Below are positions 62,443 through 64,000 of a stretch of DNA of 64,000 nt, one piece after another; positions within the stretch are counted from its first letter, which is position 1, and each line of letters opens with the position of its first letter. Origin of the DNA: Annona cherimola. Its lineage: Eukaryota; Streptophyta; Magnoliopsida; Magnoliales; Annonaceae. The notes under the pieces were generated by a model. It had not been told where the DNA came from. It did not search any database and saw only the letters and a list, made by a program, of their open reading frames with translations. The position numbers were made by a program, and so were the translations under genes. The stretch lies in assembly GCA_030490835.1 (NCBI GenBank), contig CM059971.1:50888012-50952011 (forward strand). The letters are read 5' to 3'.

Positions 62443-64000
62443 ATTCGAACGACATGGGATGACCTTAAAGGCATTGAAATCGAATCAAATTAATTGAGTT
62501 TGATAGAATGAACTTTAATTAGCTAGAATTGAGTACAACTCAATCTAATTGACTTAATTTGACCGTAAGGAGAACGAGTAAAGTTTAACGCATTCCAATA
62601 GATTCCGAACAACTGAATCGGAAGAAAGGAACTTCCATCAACAACAGTTAACAACAATCCCTTGATTTCATTTACATTCTAACGACAACGGATGACCTTA
62701 AAGGCATTCATATCGAATGAAATGAATTGAGTTTGATAGAATGAACTTTGATTAGTTAGAATTCAGTAGAACTCAAACTAATTGACTTGATTTGACTGTA
62801 AGTAGAACGAGTAAACTTTAAAGCATTACAATAGATTCAAAACAACTGAATTGGACGAAAGGAACTTCGATGAACAACAATTAACAACAATCCCTTTATT
62901 TGATATACATTCGAACGACATAGGATGACCTTAAAGGCATTGAAATCGAATCAAATGAATTGAGTTTGATAGAATGAACTTTAATTAGCTAGAATTGAGT
63001 ACAACTCAATCTAATTGACTTGATTTGACCGTAAGGAGAACGAGTAAAGTTTAACGCATTCCAATAGATTCCGAACAACTGAATCGGAAGAAAGGAACTT
63101 CCATCAACAACAGTTAACAACAATCCCTTGATTTCATTTACATTCTAATGACAACGGATAACCTTAAAGGCATTCAAATCGAATGAAATGAATTGAGTTT
63201 GATAGAATGAACTTTGATTACTTAGAATTTAGTAGAACTCAATCTAATTTACTTGATTTGACTGTAAGTAGAAAGAGTAAACTTGAAAGCATTCCAATAG
63301 ATTCAAAACAACTGAATTGGACGAAAGAAACTTCAATGAACAACAATTAACAACAATCCCTTGATTTCATTTACATTCGAACGACATAGGATCACCTTGA
63401 AGGAATTGAAATCGAATCTAATGAATTGAGTTTGATAGAATGAACTTTGATTAGCAAGAATTGAGTACAACTCAATGTAATTGACTTGATTTGAATGTAA
63501 GGAGAACGAGTAAACTTTAACGCATTCCAATAAATTCCGAACAACTGAATTGGACGAAAGGAACTTCAATCAACAACAATTAACAACAATCCCTTGATTT
63601 CATTTACAGTCGAACGACATAGGATCACCTTGAAGGAATTGAAATCGAATCTAATGAATTGAGTTTGATAGAATGAACTTTGATTAGCAAGAATTGAGTA
63701 CAACTCAATCTAATTGACTTGATTTGAATGTAAGGAGAACGAGTAAACTTTAACGCATTCGAATAAATTCAAAACAACTGAATTGGACGAAAGGAACTTC
63801 AATCAAAACCAATTAACAACAATCCCTTGATTTGATTTACATTCGAACGACAACGGATGACCTTAAAGGCTTTGAAGTCGAATCAAATGAATTGAGTTTG
63901 ATAGAATGAACTTTGATTAGTTATAATTGAGTATAACTCAATCTAATTGACTTGATTTGACTGTAAGGAGAACGAGTAAACTTTAACGCATTCCGGTAGA
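62443..64000 (+). repeat. HOR 9-mer, incomplete at window end: A-B2/B-C/A-B'-D-E-F...
   Basis: Monomers at 62443, 62676, 62909, 63142, 63375, 63608 and 63841 (160 bp of F). The second is B2-like but ends AACAACAATT and TTTGATATAC like the B at 60579. It reads GTTAGAATTCAG, giving an extra GAATTC. The E at 63608 starts AGTCGAACG. Confidence 0.9.

Larger units (their letters stand above)
1..64000 (+). repeat. Satellite DNA array, 233-bp monomer, 274 full copies plus a partial copy
   Basis: The whole window is head-to-tail copies of one monomer. Starts placed at the ATTCGAAC word (1, 234, 467, 700, 933, 1166 and so on to 63841) are 233 bp apart, apart from four monomers that differ by one base. 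All copies share orientation. Copies differ mainly by substitutions that define recurring classes, and the classes follow one another in ordered multi-monomer units. No unique sequence, gene or transposon interrupts the array. I do not recognise the family or species. The organisation is that of eukaryotic centromeric or heterochromatic satellite, and assignment to a functional centromere is inference only. Confidence 0.98.

Noticed and set aside
1..64000. CRISPR array
   Set aside because: Repeats are 233 bp and contiguous with no unique spacers, and no cas genes are present.
1..64000. Ribosomal DNA, tRNA cluster or intergenic spacer repeats
   Set aside because: No rRNA or tRNA sequence or cloverleaf was recognised anywhere, and the array never leaves the satellite.
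1..64000. Transposable element or provirus insertion
   Set aside because: Monomer register is kept throughout, with no interruption, terminal repeats or target-site duplications.

Overview
The window is one uninterrupted tandem array of an AT-rich satellite with a 233-bp monomer. Starting the monomer at the ATTCGAAC word, I placed monomer starts from base 1 to base 63841. This gives 274 complete monomers plus a 160-bp partial one, all in the same orientation. There is no gene, tRNA, rRNA, mobile element, CRISPR array or unique sequence. All reading frames above about 60 codons lie on the minus strand, repeat with the satellite period and are judged spurious. Tens of kilobases of uniform satellite organised into higher-order repeats (HORs) point to a eukaryotic centromeric, pericentromeric or other heterochromatic block. 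The species and chromosomal position cannot be read from the sequence. GC is about 34% (80 of 233 in the first monomer, counted by hand) and CpG is not depleted there.

The monomers fall into recurring classes, named here A, B (variants B2 and B'), C, D, E, F, G and H. Almost every HOR unit starts with A and ends with H. The commonest unit is a 7-mer of 1631 bp, A-B-C-E-F-G-H or A-B-D-E-F-G-H. A 9-mer of 2097 bp (A-B2-A-B'-D-E-F-G-H) dominates toward the right. Shorter 2- to 6-mers occur as deletion or hybrid derivatives. Units are duplicated as larger blocks: a 12-mer (about 2796 bp) twice at 6524-12114, an 18-mer (4194 bp) twice at 40307-48694, a 9-mer twice at 54520-58714, and a roughly 7-kb segment repeated at 13,048/13,281-bp spacing.

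Layout: 1-4892 is the most heterogeneous part, with irregular short units and private substitutions. 4893-17007 holds 7-mers and the 12-mer pair. 17008-33549 mixes 7-mers with units carrying the F/H and A/G hybrid monomers. 33550-53354 contains the 9-mer, the 18-mer pair and the long-range duplication. 53355-64000 contains 9-mers and 7-mers with more hybrids. In the whole window only four monomers depart from 233 bp, each by one base.

Points of possible biological interest are a 7-bp dyad (ATTGAGT/ACTCAAT) kept in all classes except B-type, a one-mismatch resemblance to the CENP-B box core limited to A monomers, and internal similarity suggesting that the 233-bp monomer is itself an old, degenerate dimer.
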